Assembly: GCA_965211995.1 (NCBI GenBank)
Contig: OZ243040.1
Span: 1,612,001-1,676,000 of the forward strand
Direction: 5' to 3'
DNA: 64,000 bases
Source: CAYFZO01 sp965211995
Lineage (GTDB): Bacteria > Pseudomonadota > Gammaproteobacteria > Poriferisulfidales > Oxydemutatoraceae
Numbering within the stretch: position 1 is the stretch's first letter; every line of letters starts with the position of its first letter. Under the pieces are notes generated by a model, which saw only the letters and a list, made by a program, of their open reading frames with translations, was not told the origin of the DNA and did no database searches. The position numbers and the translations under genes were made by a program. Below, in pieces: positions 42,407-50,591 of this stretch.

Positions 42407-42946
42407 TTGGAAAATATAAATTTTACACTTGCAGTTGCAATAATAGCAACCTTGTTAATTTACTTTTATCGTTCGGCGATTTCACATTTATTTTCAAGAA
42501 ATTTAGAAAGATTTAAAAAGCTAAATACCGAGCAGCAGGAATACATAAAAAAACTGTATGAAAAACTACACACTCTTTCCAATAAGCTACATTCCGCTCT
42601 AAAACCTTTCCAGCATATTTCTGAACCAGATTTAAACACTAAAATTAAGGATATAACCGCAACGCATCAAGAGTTGCTGGACATATATCATTCTAAAAAA
42701 ATCTTTTTGAAACAAGATATTTGTGATGATATAGAGAAAATAACTTTCTTAACCAGAGATGTTGTTGTGGATATAACAACACTACCGGTAGAACCAAACG
42801 CTGAAGAGTATGAAGGAGATCGTTCTTTATTGATGGAACGACATAAATTTTGGGATCAGGCGCGGGATATTAATGATAATCAAATTGATCCTCTGATCAA
42901 AAAATTAGAAAATAAATTTCGAATATTATTAGGTGTTAACACATAA
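42407..42946 (+). CDS. Hypothetical membrane-anchored protein
   Basis: 179 residues from a TTG start preceded by CGAGGGGAAA. A single N-terminal transmembrane helix (FTLAVAIIATLLIYFY, about 6-21) is followed by a long helical, Lys/Glu-rich cytoplasmic part with coiled-coil character (RNLERFKKLNTEQQEYIKKLYEKLHTLSNKLHSAL). I do not recognise the family. AT-rich composition contrasts sharply with the preceding gene and points to recent acquisition. Single-helix anchored proteins like this are frequent in defence islands. Confidence 0.6.
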   Translation: MENINFTLAVAIIATLLIYFYRSAISHLFSRNLERFKKLNTEQQEYIKKLYEKLHTLSNKLHSALKPFQHISEPDLNTKIKDITATHQELLDIYHSKKIFLKQDICDDIEKITFLTRDVVVDITTLPVEPNAEEYEGDRSLLMERHKFWDQARDINDNQIDPLIKKLENKFRILLGVNT

Positions 42947-43009
42947 AAAATAACATTGTCATTCAATCGAACACTTTCGGCCTTCCCCTGATTTAGCGTA
43001 TCGGCATCA

Positions 43010-43152
43010 GAACTAACCGAAGCAATTTGAGGGGTAAATCCAAAATAAATCACCGTAAAAAGAAGAGGGCGAAGAAGAGATAAATACTCGTCATCCAAGG
43101 GACAATTTATAAAAACATTCTTAACAAACCTCTTGGGTACCGGCGGCGGCAT
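43010..43152 (-). pseudogene. Truncated defence-associated protein fragment
   Basis: The minus strand encodes KNVFINCPLDDEYLSLLRP and FTVIYFGFTPQIAS, the N-terminus of a family I remember from accessory loci (FINCPFDDEY...). Similarity stops after about 45 residues. The join coincides with CGGCCTTCCCCTGATTT at about 42978, which resembles the left inverted repeat of the IS3 element at 48.8 kb (TGGCCTTGCCCTGATTT). An IS-mediated truncation is likely. Confidence 0.45.
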
Positions 43153-43199
43153 AACGCTCTATTCGCTTATTGGTGTGTGTCTCTGTCCCGCGGTGGATG

Positions 43200-43793
43200 T
43201 CAATTCCTGCCGTGCGAATCTTTCTGTTGTATGGTGCCATCCCGCCTGTGCACATAGAACTCGGCTTGTTTGCTTTTGCTGATTTCCCGTCCCCATTTGA
43301 CCGCGGCTCCCTTACCATCAAAGTGCTTGGATGCACGCACTGCTCCTTTCTTTCTCACGTCCCACCCTCCATCAGGGGCGGACACTACATGATACGATTT
43401 CTTAGCCTTGGCGCTTCCTCGTATGGTTCCATCCCGCCTGTGCACATAGAACTCGGCTTGTTTGATCCTGCTGATTTCCCACCCCCATTTGACCGCGGCT
43501 CCCTTACCATCAAAGTGCCTGGATGCACGCACTGCTCCTTTCTTTCTCACGTCCCACCCTCCATCAGGGGCGGGCACTACATGATACGATTTCTTAGCCT
43601 TGGCGCTTCCTCGTATGGTGCCATCCCGCCTGTGCACATAGAACTCGGCTTGTTTGATCCTGCTGATTTCCCACCCCCATTTGACCGCGGCTCCCTTACC
43701 ATCAAAGTGCCTGGATGCACGCGCTGCTCCTTTCTTTCTCACGTCCCACCCTCCATCAGGGGCGGGCACTACATGATACGATTTCTTAGCCAT
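43200..43793 (-). CDS. Protein of three tandem DUF2188-like domains
   Basis: 197 residues consisting of three 64-residue units (KKSYHVVPAPDGGWDVRKKG, then FDGKGAAVKWGWEIS and AEFYVHRRDGTI). DUF2188 proteins are normally single units of about 70 residues. The units are nearly identical at DNA level; the third ends with the family-like tail QQKDSHGRN. Period is 192 bp (ATGATACGATTTCTT at 43389, 43581 and 43773), so the frame is kept. Function of DUF2188 is unknown. The ATG at 43793 is preceded by GGAGGAATCGTT. Confidence 0.85.
   Translation of the reverse strand: MAKKSYHVVPAPDGGWDVRKKGAARASRHFDGKGAAVKWGWEISRIKQAEFYVHRRDGTIRGSAKAKKSYHVVPAPDGGWDVRKKGAVRASRHFDGKGAAVKWGWEISRIKQAEFYVHRRDGTIRGSAKAKKSYHVVSAPDGGWDVRKKGAVRASKHFDGKGAAVKWGREISKSKQAEFYVHRRDGTIQQKDSHGRN
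43200..43793. repeat. Three in-frame 192-bp tandem units (DUF2188)
   Basis: Units differ at only a few positions, for example GTCCCCATTTGACC versus CACCCCCATTTGACC. Exact multiples of three and the intact reading frame suggest selection to retain a translatable array. Confidence 0.93.
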
Positions 43794-44025
43794 AACGATT
43801 CCTCCAAGATAATAAACGTTGCCAGATTGTCAAAAATTATACACCCGTCAGATGAAACGCAGACCAATGCTCTGCCGGTTTCGTGTTGGGACTTTATCAC
43901 TGAAAACAGATTGAGCATCGGCAGAAAAATATCGTAAGCCGCATTTTATCTTCTCAATCTCCATCTCAGGGGCTCCTTATTCCAAACTGCCGCTCAGGCA
44001 CCTTAACCTGCTTTGTTCCTAAGAA

Positions 44026-45186
44026 TCACGGTGTTGCGACCCCCTCGTTAAGGATGGAAAGATACCGGTCGTAGGCAAACAGCCGGTTGCGGGGCTTTCC
44101 GGTGAACTCGCGTGCGATCCCCTGCTTGATCAGCAATTCCATCGCCGAGGCGGCGGCCGGAAAGGAAAGTTTCGTGTTGCGACAGACCTGAGACAGGGAC
44201 AGAAGCGGCCGCTCCTTGAGTGCTTCGTGCACGCGCAAGGCTGAACCGGCGCGGCGTCCGGTCTGCTCGAGTTGGTCGTGATCGGCCTGGAATATCTGCG
44301 TGAGACGTCGCGCGGTCGTAACCGAACCGTCGGCCGTCAACTTCACTCCTTCGAGAAAGAAGGCGAGCCACGCCTCCCAATCGCCGGTGCGGCGTACTTG
44401 GTCGAGCAGGTCATAGTAGGTGTCGCGGTGCTGCTTGAAGTACAGACTCAAATACAGAAACGGGTCATGCAGCACGCCGGCATGACACAGCAAAAACGTG
44501 ATCAGCAACCGCCCCACGCGCCCGTTGCCGTCGAGGAAAGGGTGAATGCTCTCAAACTGCACGTGCGCGAGTCCCGCCCGCACCAGCACGGGCAACCCGT
44601 CGTCTTTGGCATGAAAGAAACGCTCGAGCGCCGTTATGCAGTCGGGCACTTCGGTGTGCGGCGGCGGCACAAACGCGGCGTTGCCGGGGCGGGTGCCGCC
44701 GATCCAGTTCTGCGAGCGACGGAACTCGCCGGGCATCTTGTCGCTACCCCGTCCACGTGACAACAGTACGCCATGGATCTCCCGGATCAGCCGATTCGAC
44801 AGCGGAAAATCCTTTCCCAGACGCTGCAAGCCACGTTCAAGCGCCGCGACGCAGTTCGAGACTTCGACCACTTCATCAAACGGGGTGCCGGGAGCGTCAT
44901 CCAACTCAAAGACCAAAAGGTCCGACAGCGACGACTGCGTTCCCTCGATCTGAGACGAAAGCACCGCTTCTTTGCGGATGTATGTGTAAAGAAAGAGCGC
45001 CTTGTTCGGTAGGAGAGTCGAGATACTGTCGAGGCGCCCGAGGGCGAGTGTCGCCGACTCAAGCGCCTGTTGAAGCGGGCCGTCCAGCACCAGCGCGGGG
45101 GCCGGCGGCAAAGGGCTCGGCACGAAAGCGCGAACCCGCTCGTCCCCGGTGCTTGTGATTTCGTATCTGCCGGTTTCGCGTTGCAT
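44026..45186 (-). CDS. Fic family AMP-transferase-like protein with C-terminal winged helix
   Basis: 386 residues. The Fic active site HPFLDGNGRVGRLL lies near residue 217. The N-terminal inhibitory motif SxxxE(G) is present in VLSSQIEGTQSS near 75, so this is a self-inhibited class II Fic. The C-terminus (LKERPLLSLSQVCRNTKLSFPAAASAMELLIKQGIARE) looks like a winged-helix DNA-binding domain. Such proteins usually transfer AMP to a target protein; the target is unknown. It diverges from a second Fic gene across an intergenic region rich in palindromes. Confidence 0.9.
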   Translation of the reverse strand: MQRETGRYEITSTGDERVRAFVPSPLPPAPALVLDGPLQQALESATLALGRLDSISTLLPNKALFLYTYIRKEAVLSSQIEGTQSSLSDLLVFELDDAPGTPFDEVVEVSNCVAALERGLQRLGKDFPLSNRLIREIHGVLLSRGRGSDKMPGEFRRSQNWIGGTRPGNAAFVPPPHTEVPDCITALERFFHAKDDGLPVLVRAGLAHVQFESIHPFLDGNGRVGRLLITFLLCHAGVLHDPFLYLSLYFKQHRDTYYDLLDQVRRTGDWEAWLAFFLEGVKLTADGSVTTARRLTQIFQADHDQLEQTGRRAGSALRVHEALKERPLLSLSQVCRNTKLSFPAAASAMELLIKQGIAREFTGKPRNRLFAYDRYLSILNEGVATP

Positions 45187-45193
45187 ACCGAAT

Positions 45194-45471
45194 GTCTTCC
45201 GTTCAGGGACTCTTAATAGCCGTCGGCACTATTAATAATTGAGGTGTAAAACTTGATTAACGCTCTCTGAAAGAAAACTAGACGTTGTCGGACTTTACTA
45301 GATAGGCTTTACTACTACTAGTAAGTTTTGTTTCCTTCTAGTAGTAGTAAAGCCTAACCACTATTGGTAAAACTATCTGGTATCTGTCAACTCTGCACTA
45401 GATTCGGAGGTCTCCCGTTCAGGAACGCTTAATAGCGTTCGCCTCTATTAAGAATTAATGGGTAAAAGTTT
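45194..45471. repeat. Perfect 19-bp inverted repeat flanked by ~60-bp direct repeats between two fic genes
   Basis: TAGGCTTTACTACTACTAG (45303-45321) and its exact reverse complement (45338-45356) form a strong stem with a 16-nt loop. On each side lies a copy of a ~60-bp sequence (about 45194-45254 and 45411-45471), starting CCGTTCAGG and containing a TTAATAG...CTATTAA palindrome followed by GGTGTAAAA or GGGTAAAAG. The right copy also has a nested GAACGC-TTAATA-GCGTTC stem. Protein operators, an RNA structure or a mobile-element scar could each explain it. Confidence 0.8.
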
Positions 45472-45586
45472 AATAATTGCTTTTGATAACATCAAGGGCT
45501 GTCTATTTTCATGCTTATTCAATCAGTTATATGCCTCTCTGCATAAGTTCAGCAACATACGGCACTCCCTCCGGATAGCATATAAA

Positions 45587-45655
45587 TATCCCATGAAATA
45601 TAGGATATGGGACATTTATGGGTATAATCCCTCATCCACGGGATATTAAAGCAAT
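45587..45655. promoter_or_regulatory. Putative operator/promoter region of the second fic gene
   Basis: Half-sites ATATCCC at about 45586 and GGGATAT at about 45640, with ATATGGGAC at about 45606 and ATCCC at about 45637, form overlapping inverted repeats around a TATAAT (45633-45638) just upstream of the ATG at 45657. The arrangement suits autorepression by the winged-helix domain of the Fic protein; this is inference. Confidence 0.4.
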
Positions 45656-45656
45656 A

Positions 45657-46811
45657 ATGTCCTATGAAACACGAAGCATGAGACGTTACAGAGATTTCCC
45701 GATGGTGCCGGTGCGTCGCCCGTTCACGCCCCCCGACCTGCCTCTTGAGACGCTCGACTGGGAGAATCTGTTGCCCTTTCTGGGGCCGGCTCACAGTGCC
45801 GTCGGTCGCTTCGACGCGCTGCTCAAGATCCTTCCCGACACCGAACCGCTGCTTTCGCCGCTGGCAACGAACGAGGCCGTGATCTCTTCGCGCATCGAGG
45901 GAATACAGACGTCGCTGGAAAACGTCATGCAGTTTCAAGCGGGACGGAAAGCGGATAAAGCCCGGCGGGACGACTTTCAGGAAGTGGTCAACTGCCGCAA
46001 AGCGATGGACTTTGCATTGGACGCTCTGCGGTCGGGAAGGATGACGCTGTCGGAGCGGCTGCTCAAAGAGACGCACGGAATTCTGATGTCCGGCGTGCGC
46101 GGCGTTCAAAAAAGTCCCGGGCAATTCCGCAAAAATCAGGTTTACATCGCGCCGCCCGGCGAGCCGATCGAGAGAGCGGTTTATGTTCCGCCGAAAGCGG
46201 CGCTGGTGCGGGAACTCATGCGTCAGTTGGAGCGCTATATCCACTCCGAAGAGCGGGACACGCTGGTCCAACTTGCGGTTGTGCACGCGCAGTTTGAATT
46301 GATCCATCCTTTCCGCGACGGCAACGGCAGGATCGGCCGCTTGATCATGCCGCTTTTTCTTTACGCCAAGAGCGTCATTCACACGCCGCACTTTTATCTT
46401 AGTGAATACTTTGAGCAGCACCGCGCGGAATACTACGGCTGCCTGCAAGCGATATCTGACCAGGGCCGTTGGGAGAAATGGATACGGTTCTTTTTGCGGG
46501 CCGTCACCGAGCAGTCGCAGGCCAGCGCCGGGACAGTCCAGGCCGTCGTTGACCTTAAGCAGGACACGCTGAAACTCGTCCGACAGGCGACCCGCTCGCA
46601 GTATGCGCCGCGGATCGTAGAGCGCCTTTGCTCCCAGCCGATCTTCACGACGGTGGGTTTCGGGGACGCGGCGGAAATCCCCGACTCCAGCACAGCGCGG
46701 CTGCTGAATCTGCTGGAAGACGCCGGGGTTATCGAGAAGGTGATAGCCGGCAAGGGCAGAAGAACTTCCGTCTATGCTTTCAGCCGCTTGATGGGGGTGT
46801 TGGCTCAGTAG
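45657..46811 (+). CDS. Second Fic family protein with C-terminal winged helix
   Basis: 384 residues from the ATG at 45657 (the frame is open 13 codons earlier through operator-like sequence). Fic motif HPFRDGNGRIGRLI near residue 217; inhibitory motif in VISSRIEGIQTS near 78. The overall layout parallels the divergent Fic protein, but the two sequences differ greatly, so they are distant relatives and not a recent duplicate. The C-terminus (FTTVGFGDAAEIPDSSTARLLNLLEDAGVIEKV) is a winged helix. Two class II Fic proteins with DNA-binding tails facing each other suggest cross-regulation. Confidence 0.9.
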   Translation: MSYETRSMRRYRDFPMVPVRRPFTPPDLPLETLDWENLLPFLGPAHSAVGRFDALLKILPDTEPLLSPLATNEAVISSRIEGIQTSLENVMQFQAGRKADKARRDDFQEVVNCRKAMDFALDALRSGRMTLSERLLKETHGILMSGVRGVQKSPGQFRKNQVYIAPPGEPIERAVYVPPKAALVRELMRQLERYIHSEERDTLVQLAVVHAQFELIHPFRDGNGRIGRLIMPLFLYAKSVIHTPHFYLSEYFEQHRAEYYGCLQAISDQGRWEKWIRFFLRAVTEQSQASAGTVQAVVDLKQDTLKLVRQATRSQYAPRIVERLCSQPIFTTVGFGDAAEIPDSSTARLLNLLEDAGVIEKVIAGKGRRTSVYAFSRLMGVLAQ

Positions 46812-47079
46812 GCAAGCGGGGGCTCCATCCGGAGACAGCCTCGTTGAACACAGATTCCATTTCTTTCATTGGTTTCTGCCTCTTTACAAACTAATGCAGA
46901 ATATAATCCAACAGGGGTGGCATCATGCAAAGAGTCGAGAGTGATTCCGGGGTTAAAGTCTCTGACGATTTCGCAACTGCCGTCAATTTTCTTGAATAGG
47001 AAACGAGCCCCCGCCGTGTGACCGGATGTTCCGGTCCGCCCCGTTATCAAAGCGGCGATGTTTGCTCTTTGACATTAGA
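46812..47079. other. Short intergenic region with an unassigned minus-strand ORF
   Basis: An 81-codon minus-strand frame (47050-46805) contains GARFLFKKIDGSCEIVRDFN and GLYSALVCKEAETNERNG. It looks protein-like in its middle part but has no clear start signal, and I recognise no family. It may be a gene fragment. Confidence 0.3.
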
Positions 47080-47604
47080 ATGGCGATAAATTTTCAGGAT
47101 CTGTTAGTTCCATTAGTCGGGATGTTTCTGGCTGTACTAGTTGTAGGATTGTTTGTGAAAGAATTGGAATCCCTCATATCCAAAAAAATAAAGGGAAGAC
47201 GCAGGCCGGAGATATTTGAAGCAAAAGAATATTTGCTTACCGACAACGAAAAGAAAATGTTCTATGCCTTGAGAAAAGCTCTTTCAGAAAAATACTGCAT
47301 ACATTGCCAGACCTCTTTACTCGAATTGATAAAATCAGATAAATCTCATGCGCTTAAAAGAATTGGCGCTAAACATATGGATTTCGTCATCACCGACCAT
47401 AGTACAAAAATACTAGCGGTAATAGAACTTGACGACAAATCTCACAATCGTCCCGATAGAGTAGCCAGAGATAAAATTGTAGAAAACATCTTGGCGGGCA
47501 ACCACAAGTTGATTAGGTTTAAAACCCAAAGATTCTATCGTCCGGAGGAAATTGCAGAACGTCTGGAGAAAGAAAGCGGCATAGAAAACAGGTTTAAGCA
47601 TTAA
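47080..47604 (+). CDS. DUF2726 protein, membrane-anchored putative nuclease
   Basis: 174 residues from the ATG at 47080. One transmembrane helix (LLVPLVGMFLAVLVVGLFV, about 7-25) precedes a DUF2726 domain: YLLTDNEKKMFYALRKAL near 48, a Cys pair in CIHCQTSL, and MDFVITDHSTKILAVIELDDKSH near 100-122. The D-x(n)-E-L-D pattern suits a PD-(D/E)xK-like nuclease fold. Substrate unknown. AT-rich, in the accessory island. Confidence 0.75.
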   Translation: MAINFQDLLVPLVGMFLAVLVVGLFVKELESLISKKIKGRRRPEIFEAKEYLLTDNEKKMFYALRKALSEKYCIHCQTSLLELIKSDKSHALKRIGAKHMDFVITDHSTKILAVIELDDKSHNRPDRVARDKIVENILAGNHKLIRFKTQRFYRPEEIAERLEKESGIENRFKH

Positions 47605-47777
47605 TAATTAGGGGGATCGTTTGTCCTTTATACGGGTTATTTAGCCATAAACTGCCTGCCACTCTTTTAATTGACCAAGTTAAGTAGGTGCGGATAAAGG
47701 CCAGGCAGTAATTATTTGAGCAAAATAAGGAAAAGAAAGTCTTCAATGATGAAAACAGCCTGTATAAAAGCACTTAA

Positions 47778-48752
47778 CTAAATAGAATCAGTGAACTCAC
47801 TGTATCTTTGACTCAAAAAGTCCCGATTCGGCCAAGCCGCTTTATCCTTAGGCAAGTAGATTTTTGATTGATCAAGAGCCTTCAATCCATGTTGCAACAT
47901 CGGACCATCTTCCTCTTCTAAAATCACCTGCTTCACTTCCACTTTAAAGTCGGGCGTTATCCCGATCAAGCATCCGTCAAACGCCGCATGATGAAGTTTG
48001 CAAAGAGAAATGCCGTTGTTGACAGTGGCTTGGCTATGTTCTTCAGAATCAGGAATTATGTGAGCGGCATCGAGCAACTCTTTATGACGCAATTTGCATA
48101 GGGCACATTGTTCGCGGTAAGCGGCCAAAACTTTTTCCCTAAAACTCCGCTGATGCAACCGAAACAGGGTTTCTCTCGTGATATAGGCTTTCCTGGAGCG
48201 GTCATCTCTTGACGACGATGATGTAGCCGCCATCGGCGACGTTTCTCTCGTGATGTAGGCTTTCCTAGAACGGTCATCGTCATGGATCATCCGGCGAGCA
48301 TGGCTTTTATCCTCTATGGCTCCGGCTTCATCAACCGCCACCGTGAACTCCAATACGCCGGGACTGTCAGCAATTACATAAACCGGCCACACCGCTACAT
48401 ATTTACCTGGTACAACTCCGTGAAAATACACCAGCGGCAACTTCAATTCCATTGTTTTTCTTAAGCCGACATTATCGCGGTGTTGCGGATTATCACCACG
48501 ATATTTATACAGAATAAAGTCCGTTTCTGTGATTACGTCTTTATACGGGCTACTCGGAGCGGTTGTTATTGAGATTGGATGACCTAACATTTTAGGAGTG
48601 AAAATCCCCTGCGGTGAGACAAGAGGCACACGCTCCCCGGAAAATTCAAACCCCGCCTGCAGCAATGCTCTTGGGAGAACACCCTCGTGAATTTTTACTT
48701 GCTTCGTCAGCCATTCAAAAGCCGCAAGCCTGACTTTAAGATCAAAGTTCAT
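47778..48752 (-). CDS. HNH endonuclease
   Basis: 324 residues from the ATG at 48752. The N-terminal region (MNFDLKVRLAAFEWLTKQV, VPLVSPQGIFTPKML, DNVGLRKTMELKLPLVYFHG) matches a restriction-like HNH family. The HNH domain is CALCKLRHKELLDAAHIIPDSEEH followed by GISLCKLHHAAFD near 232-275, containing the zinc Cys pairs and catalytic His. An in-frame 72-bp duplication in the middle repeats RSRKAYITRET. The protein could be a modification-dependent restriction enzyme; target unknown. Confidence 0.85.
   Translation of the reverse strand: MNFDLKVRLAAFEWLTKQVKIHEGVLPRALLQAGFEFSGERVPLVSPQGIFTPKMLGHPISITTAPSSPYKDVITETDFILYKYRGDNPQHRDNVGLRKTMELKLPLVYFHGVVPGKYVAVWPVYVIADSPGVLEFTVAVDEAGAIEDKSHARRMIHDDDRSRKAYITRETSPMAATSSSSRDDRSRKAYITRETLFRLHQRSFREKVLAAYREQCALCKLRHKELLDAAHIIPDSEEHSQATVNNGISLCKLHHAAFDGCLIGITPDFKVEVKQVILEEEDGPMLQHGLKALDQSKIYLPKDKAAWPNRDFLSQRYSEFTDSI
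48169..48278. repeat. In-frame 72-bp duplication inside the HNH gene
   Basis: GTTTCTCTCGTGATATAGGC at 48169 recurs as GTTTCTCTCGTGATGTAGGC at 48241; both extend to GGTCAT (about 37 bp). The 72-bp period inserts 24 codons between the N-terminal and HNH parts without breaking the frame. Confidence 0.88.
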
Positions 48753-48864
48753 GGCATAAAATTCCAAGCTTTGATGATTGCCTTTTTACTCATCGGCTAG
48801 ATTGGCCTTGCCCTGATTTTTCAGACACTTTTTGAGCATAATACACACCATTAGGAGGTGTCTG

Positions 48865-49143
48865 ATGAAAAACCGAAGAAAATTCAATCCTGAATTCAAG
48901 CACGAAGCCGTCGAACGGGTGCGCCGCAGCGGCAGAAGCGCCAGTCAGATTGCCCGGGAACTGGGAATCTCACAGGCTTCCCTGAGCCGCTGGCTCAAGC
49001 AGTCGCAGGGCTGCGGCAACCCCTTGGTTTCCTTTTCCGTTCAGGAGGAAAACCGGAAACTGCGCAAGGATAATGAGCGCTTGAGAATGGAGCGTGAAAT
49101 CCTAAAAAAAGCGACGGCCTTCTGCGCAAGGGAACGGTCGTAA
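48865..49143 (+). CDS. IS3-family OrfA (transposase helix-turn-helix subunit)
   Basis: 92 residues from the ATG at 48865 behind AGGAGGTGTCTG. HTH motif KFNPEFKHEAVERVRRSGRSASQIARELGISQASLSRWLKQ near 5-45, then a leucine-zipper-like EENRKLRKDNERLRMEREILKKA. It binds the IS ends. The frame ends four bases into OrfB, as expected for frameshift-made OrfAB. It looks intact. Confidence 0.9.
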   Translation: MKNRRKFNPEFKHEAVERVRRSGRSASQIARELGISQASLSRWLKQSQGCGNPLVSFSVQEENRKLRKDNERLRMEREILKKATAFCARERS

Positions 49144-49999
49144 GATACCGTTTCATCCATGCGGAGAAGGCGTTTTATCCGGTGGTTGTGTGGTGTCGGA
49201 TGCTGCACGTTTTACGCAGCGGCTACTACGACTGGCGCCTGCGCCGACCGAGCCGGCGCACGTGTGAGAATCACCGCCTGCCGGTCAAGATACGTGCGTT
49301 CCACCAAGCCAGTCGCAAGACCTGCGGCGCACCGCGCATTCATGCGGATTTGCGGGCTGACGGGGAGTATTGCGGCAGACACCGCGTGGCCCAATGCGGA
49401 TCAACGGCATACAGGCCAGGACCGTGCGCAGATTCAAGACCACTACCGACTCCGGACCTCAGTTTCCGGTGGCCGGGAATCTCCTCGCCCGGCGGTTCAC
49501 CGTCGCCGCGCCCAATCAGCGTTGGGTGTCGGACATCACTTAGCTGAAAACCGCCGAAGGCTGGCTGTATCTGGCCGTGGTGCTCGAGTTGTATTCACGG
49601 GCAGTGGTGGGCTGGGCGATGGCGAAGCGCATGACGCGGCAACTGACGGGCGAGGCCTTGAGGATGGCGCTGTGGCGGCGCGGCAAAGTCGAGGGACTGC
49701 TGCTGCACTCCGACCGCGGCAGTCAGTAGGCCTCGCACGACTATCGGCGGCTGCTTGAGTCCAACGGCATCACCTGTTCGATGTCGCGCCGCGGCCACTG
49801 CCACGACAATGCGGTGATGGAGAGTTTCTTCGCCACCCTGAAGCGGGAGCTGGTGCACCCCGAGCGCTATGCAATCCGCGAGCAGGCAAGGACTTCGGTG
49901 TTCGAGTATATCGAGGTCTTTTATAATCAGCGGCGCCGGTATTCCGCCGTCAATTACACGCCGCCCGCCGTGTATGAACAGCAGGATGCCTCAGTCTGA
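49140..49999 (+). pseudogene. IS3-family OrfB (DDE transposase), broken
   Basis: The N-terminus (KYRFIHAEKAFYPVVVWCRMLHVLRSGYYDW) is in one frame to about 49393, where a small deletion changes frame before MRINGIQARTVRRF. The rvE catalytic core follows (NQRWVSDIT-stop-LKTAEGWLYLAVVLELYSR, HSDRGSQ-stop-ASHDYRRLL, HDNAVMESFFATLKRELVH). The two in-frame TAG codons at 49541 and 49727 each stand where family members have Tyr. DDE residues are otherwise present. It cannot be functional without suppression and frameshifting. Confidence 0.88.
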
Positions 50000-50050
50000 A
50001 CCGGTGTCCGTTAAAACGGGGTAAGGCCAAGATTATTTCCGGATCTAAGG

Positions 50051-50567
50051 TCATATATTGCGTCCAAACCAAGCAAGATCTTTCTCTTCTGCCAGCATAT
50101 TGCGATTATAAACATCCTTATATTTTACAGTTATTTTTAATCCCTTTAACCGATAGCGCACTTCGTCTCGAAATTTAGAAAATGTATGACTCTTTGGATC
50201 ACCCCTTAATTTAAGAATTGAGATTTTTTTATCTGGTGCCAAACACGAGTCCTCAATTTTAGAACTAAATGTCTCCCAACTCATTCCAAGCGGCAACTCA
50301 GGCATCCAAGATATCAAATCAGACTTTGAATGCCCCCCATCATCAGAAACCTCAAAGCTTTCTACTATCAAGGGGCCAACGCCAGAATTCATCAACTCAA
50401 CTTTTATCAGATTGTTCGTAATCTCCTATTATAATGTTAGCAATTGGCAATAGAGATTTGAAATTATGCTGGCGCTGTATATAAAGCGTTACAGCATTTA
50501 TGACAAGGGCGCCAAGTGCTACTAATGCAATCACTTGATCCAAGTTAGGTATTAAATAATCAATCAT
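50051..50567 (-). pseudogene. Frameshifted single-helix membrane protein
   Basis: Two minus-strand frames form one protein: MIDYLIPNLDQVIALVALGALVINAVTLYIQRQHN (helix about 12-29) then SLLPIANIIIGDYE, with a frame change near 50410 continuing as NLIKVELMNSGVGPLIVESFEVSDD and ending FGRNI at 50051. The join is exact if one base is missing in GAACAATC. The second frame alone has an ATG but would lack the membrane anchor. The pattern of helix plus small beta domain is common in accessory loci; function unknown. Confidence 0.65.
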
Positions 50568-50591
50568 TTTCGTTTCTACGCCGGACAACAA

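Larger units (their letters stand above)
48802..50030 (+). mobile_element. IS3-family insertion sequence, inactivated
   Basis: About 1.23 kb bounded by imperfect inverted repeats: left TTGGCCTTGCCCTGATTTTT (48802 on), right AACGGGGTAAGGCCAA (to 50030), whose complement reads TTGGCCTTACCCCGTT. It contains OrfA and a broken OrfB in the usual -1 relation. No matching target-site duplication is evident, suggesting an old insertion. Confidence 0.85.

Noticed and set aside
49140..49999. Genetic-code change (TAG as Tyr)
   Set aside because: cca, yfgM and ald end with TAG at family-typical positions, and the transposase also has a frameshift; simple decay explains it.
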